In this document: positions 63,435 through 64,000 of the stretch, piece after piece
Numbering within the stretch: the first letter of the stretch is position 1
How the letters are laid out: each line of letters begins with the position of its first letter
NCBI GenBank assembly: GCA_029564115.1
Contig: JAKQQP010000399.1
Location: 17,187 to 81,186 of the forward strand
Direction: 5' to 3'
Length of the DNA stretch: 64,000 nucleotides
Source: Candidatus Rifleibacteriota bacterium
Lineage (GTDB): Bacteria; Riflebacteria; Ozemobacteria; Ozemobacterales; Ozemobacteraceae
Made by a program: the position numbers and the translations under genes
Notes under the pieces: generated by a model
Seen by the model: only the letters and a program-made list of their open reading frames with translations
Told to the model about the DNA's origin: nothing
Database searches by the model: none

Positions 63435-63484
63435 CGATCAGTTTCCTCCTCAGTAAGCGGTACAATTTGTAATCGTTCCAGAAA

Positions 63485-63513
63485 ACTATAAATCCGGCCA
63501 GGAAAAATGTCAA
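63485..63513 (-). promoter_or_regulatory. near-consensus housekeeping promoter
   Basis: Minus strand TTGACA (63508-63513), 17-bp spacer, TATAGT (63485-63490), about 50 bases before the ATG of the secreted-protein gene. It is the best sigma70-type match seen in the window. Confidence 0.78.
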
Positions 63514-63611
63514 ATGCAGGCAAAAATAAGCTACTGATTAACTCTGATAAACGCAGATACAAAACACGCCACCAGAACAACCGATTGCTATCGCATCGCT
63601 AGCCATGACGG

Positions 63612-63648
63612 CCTCTTATCTGTGTCTATCCGTGTTCATCCGCGGCCA
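63612..63648. repeat. single copy of the 50.2-kb repeat motif, opposite orientation
   Basis: Reads TCTGTGTCTATCCGTGTTCA then TCCGCGGCCA. Its reverse complement shares GGATGAAC-CGGATAGACA and (A/C)AGA-like flanks with the tandem units after wecB. Confidence 0.7.
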
Positions 63649-63650
63649 TT

Positions 63651-63680
63651 AAAAAACCCGCCGGGCGTAAGCCCGGCGGG
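63651..63680 (-). terminator. terminator of the outer-membrane protein gene
   Basis: Minus strand perfect stem CCCGCCGGGC/GCCCGGCGGG with TTAC loop, followed by six T. Confidence 0.9.
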
Positions 63681-63729
63681 TTAATTGCTTTTCCTCAGCT
63701 GATCCGTGGATCAGCATCGGTGGCTACAA

Positions 63730-64000
63730 TTAGAACTTGCTGAAAATTTCAGCCCAGAACATATTGTAGTCGTAATCGCCCTGAACGCCGCGGCCGGCAG
63801 ATACTGAGCCAGCACCAACGTTTTTGGTTTCGTCACCGGTGAAATCGAAGTTGGTGTAGCCAACTCTGATTCTGGTGTTTTCAGCCAGCTGATAGCGATA
63901 TTCGAAAGTAAGAACGGTGGCTTTGGCTTCAGCGGTGTTGAAGTTATTCCATCTGTCATAAGCACTGTTGGCACCGGTAGCCTGTGCAGCAACGGCAGCA
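63730..64000 (-). CDS. outer-membrane beta-barrel (porin-like) protein, C-terminal fragment (5' end outside window)
   Basis: The open frame runs from the window edge to TAA at 63730-63732 and gives the last 89 residues or so. Alternating strands such as KATVLTFEYRYQLAENTRIR and VGYTNFDFTG, and the ending MFWAEIFSKF, are typical of an outer-membrane beta-barrel whose last strand ends in an aromatic residue for BAM recognition. Terminator adjacent. This is direct evidence for an outer membrane. Another frame through the same bases is a shadow. Confidence 0.75.
   Translation of the reverse strand, partial: AAVAAQATGANSAYDRWNNFNTAEAKATVLTFEYRYQLAENTRIRVGYTNFDFTGDETKNVGAGSVSAGRGVQGDYDYNMFWAEIFSKF

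Noticed and set aside
63711..63992. 93-codon minus-strand frame at the window end
   Set aside because: Another frame through the same bases reads an outer-membrane barrel end with correct stop and adjacent terminator.
1..64000. tRNA, rRNA, riboswitches and integrated elements
   Set aside because: All intergenic gaps were read on both strands; no cloverleaf, rRNA sequence, known riboswitch core, integrase or transposase was found.

Overview
The window looks like chromosomal DNA of an uncultured, Gram-negative, largely anaerobic bacterium. The envelope evidence is an RND efflux pump with its adaptor, a truncated outer-membrane beta-barrel gene ending in Phe, pseudopilins and many Sec-type signal peptides. 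The anaerobic evidence is a rubrerythrin, a rubredoxin, a ferritin-like protein and an Rrf2-type regulator. The abundance of large membrane-bound SpoIIE-type phosphatases and HEAT/TPR proteins would fit a Riflebacteria-like lineage, but that is a guess from gene style and not a demonstrated placement. Consensus-like housekeeping promoters, GGAGG ribosome-binding sites and strong rho-independent terminators are visible. No rRNA, tRNA, CRISPR array, phage or insertion sequence was found.

Layout. 1-3.2 kb: end of an RND permease gene, its adaptor, and rubrerythrin. 3.4-9.5 kb: a translationally coupled pair of very large receptor phosphatases (P1, P2). 9.5-11.5 kb: a polytopic membrane protein and a secreted Cys-containing protein. 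11.9-15.1 kb: a signalling operon of histidine kinase, HDOD protein with a Glu-type receiver, and receiver-PP2C phosphatase. 15.2-20.9 kb: a permuted papain-fold hydrolase, a Tim44/zinc-ribbon/TerB membrane protein, a small zinc-ribbon protein, a ferritin-like protein and a YkgJ-type protein. 20.9-26.3 kb: a minus-strand envelope operon (NlpC/P60-SH3, propeller, SH3, PilX-like protein, two pseudopilins). 26.8-28.8 kb: M42 peptidase and an unknown gene. 28.8-40.4 kb: four overlapping receptor phosphatase genes (P6-P5-P4-P3 in transcription order) behind one recognisable promoter.

40.4-42.8 kb: rubredoxin, CheW, RdgB and RNase PH. 42.9-50.2 kb: a Lys-rich secreted protein, a RibK-like protein, an MBL-fold hydrolase, a secreted protein, a zinc-finger protein, a HEAT protein, FtsH and UDP-GlcNAc 2-epimerase. 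50.2-51.3 kb: a 1.1-kb non-coding stretch with tandem repeats, an AT-rich palindrome and a terminator. 51.3-56.2 kb: a tightly overlapped operon encoding a DnaB-like helicase, a TPR protein and a HEAT protein. 56.3-64 kb: Rrf2 regulator with a candidate operator, RqcH/NFACT, a TolB-like propeller, a small membrane protein, a WecG/TagA glycosyltransferase fused to a degenerate WecA/MraY-like membrane domain, DUF2442 with a tiny DUF4160-like ORF, a secreted protein and the 3' end of a porin-like gene.

The most unusual content is the set of six paralogous receptor phosphatases. They fall into two sequence types, A (P1, P4, P6) and B (P2, P3, P5), and always occur as an A gene followed by an overlapping B gene. 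All A proteins keep the PP2C metal-binding aspartates. The B proteins range from intact (P2), through one lost aspartate (P5), to loss of all of them (P3). This suggests A/B receptor pairs in which the B subunit is becoming a regulatory pseudophosphatase. No anti-sigma factor or STAS partner is encoded in the window.
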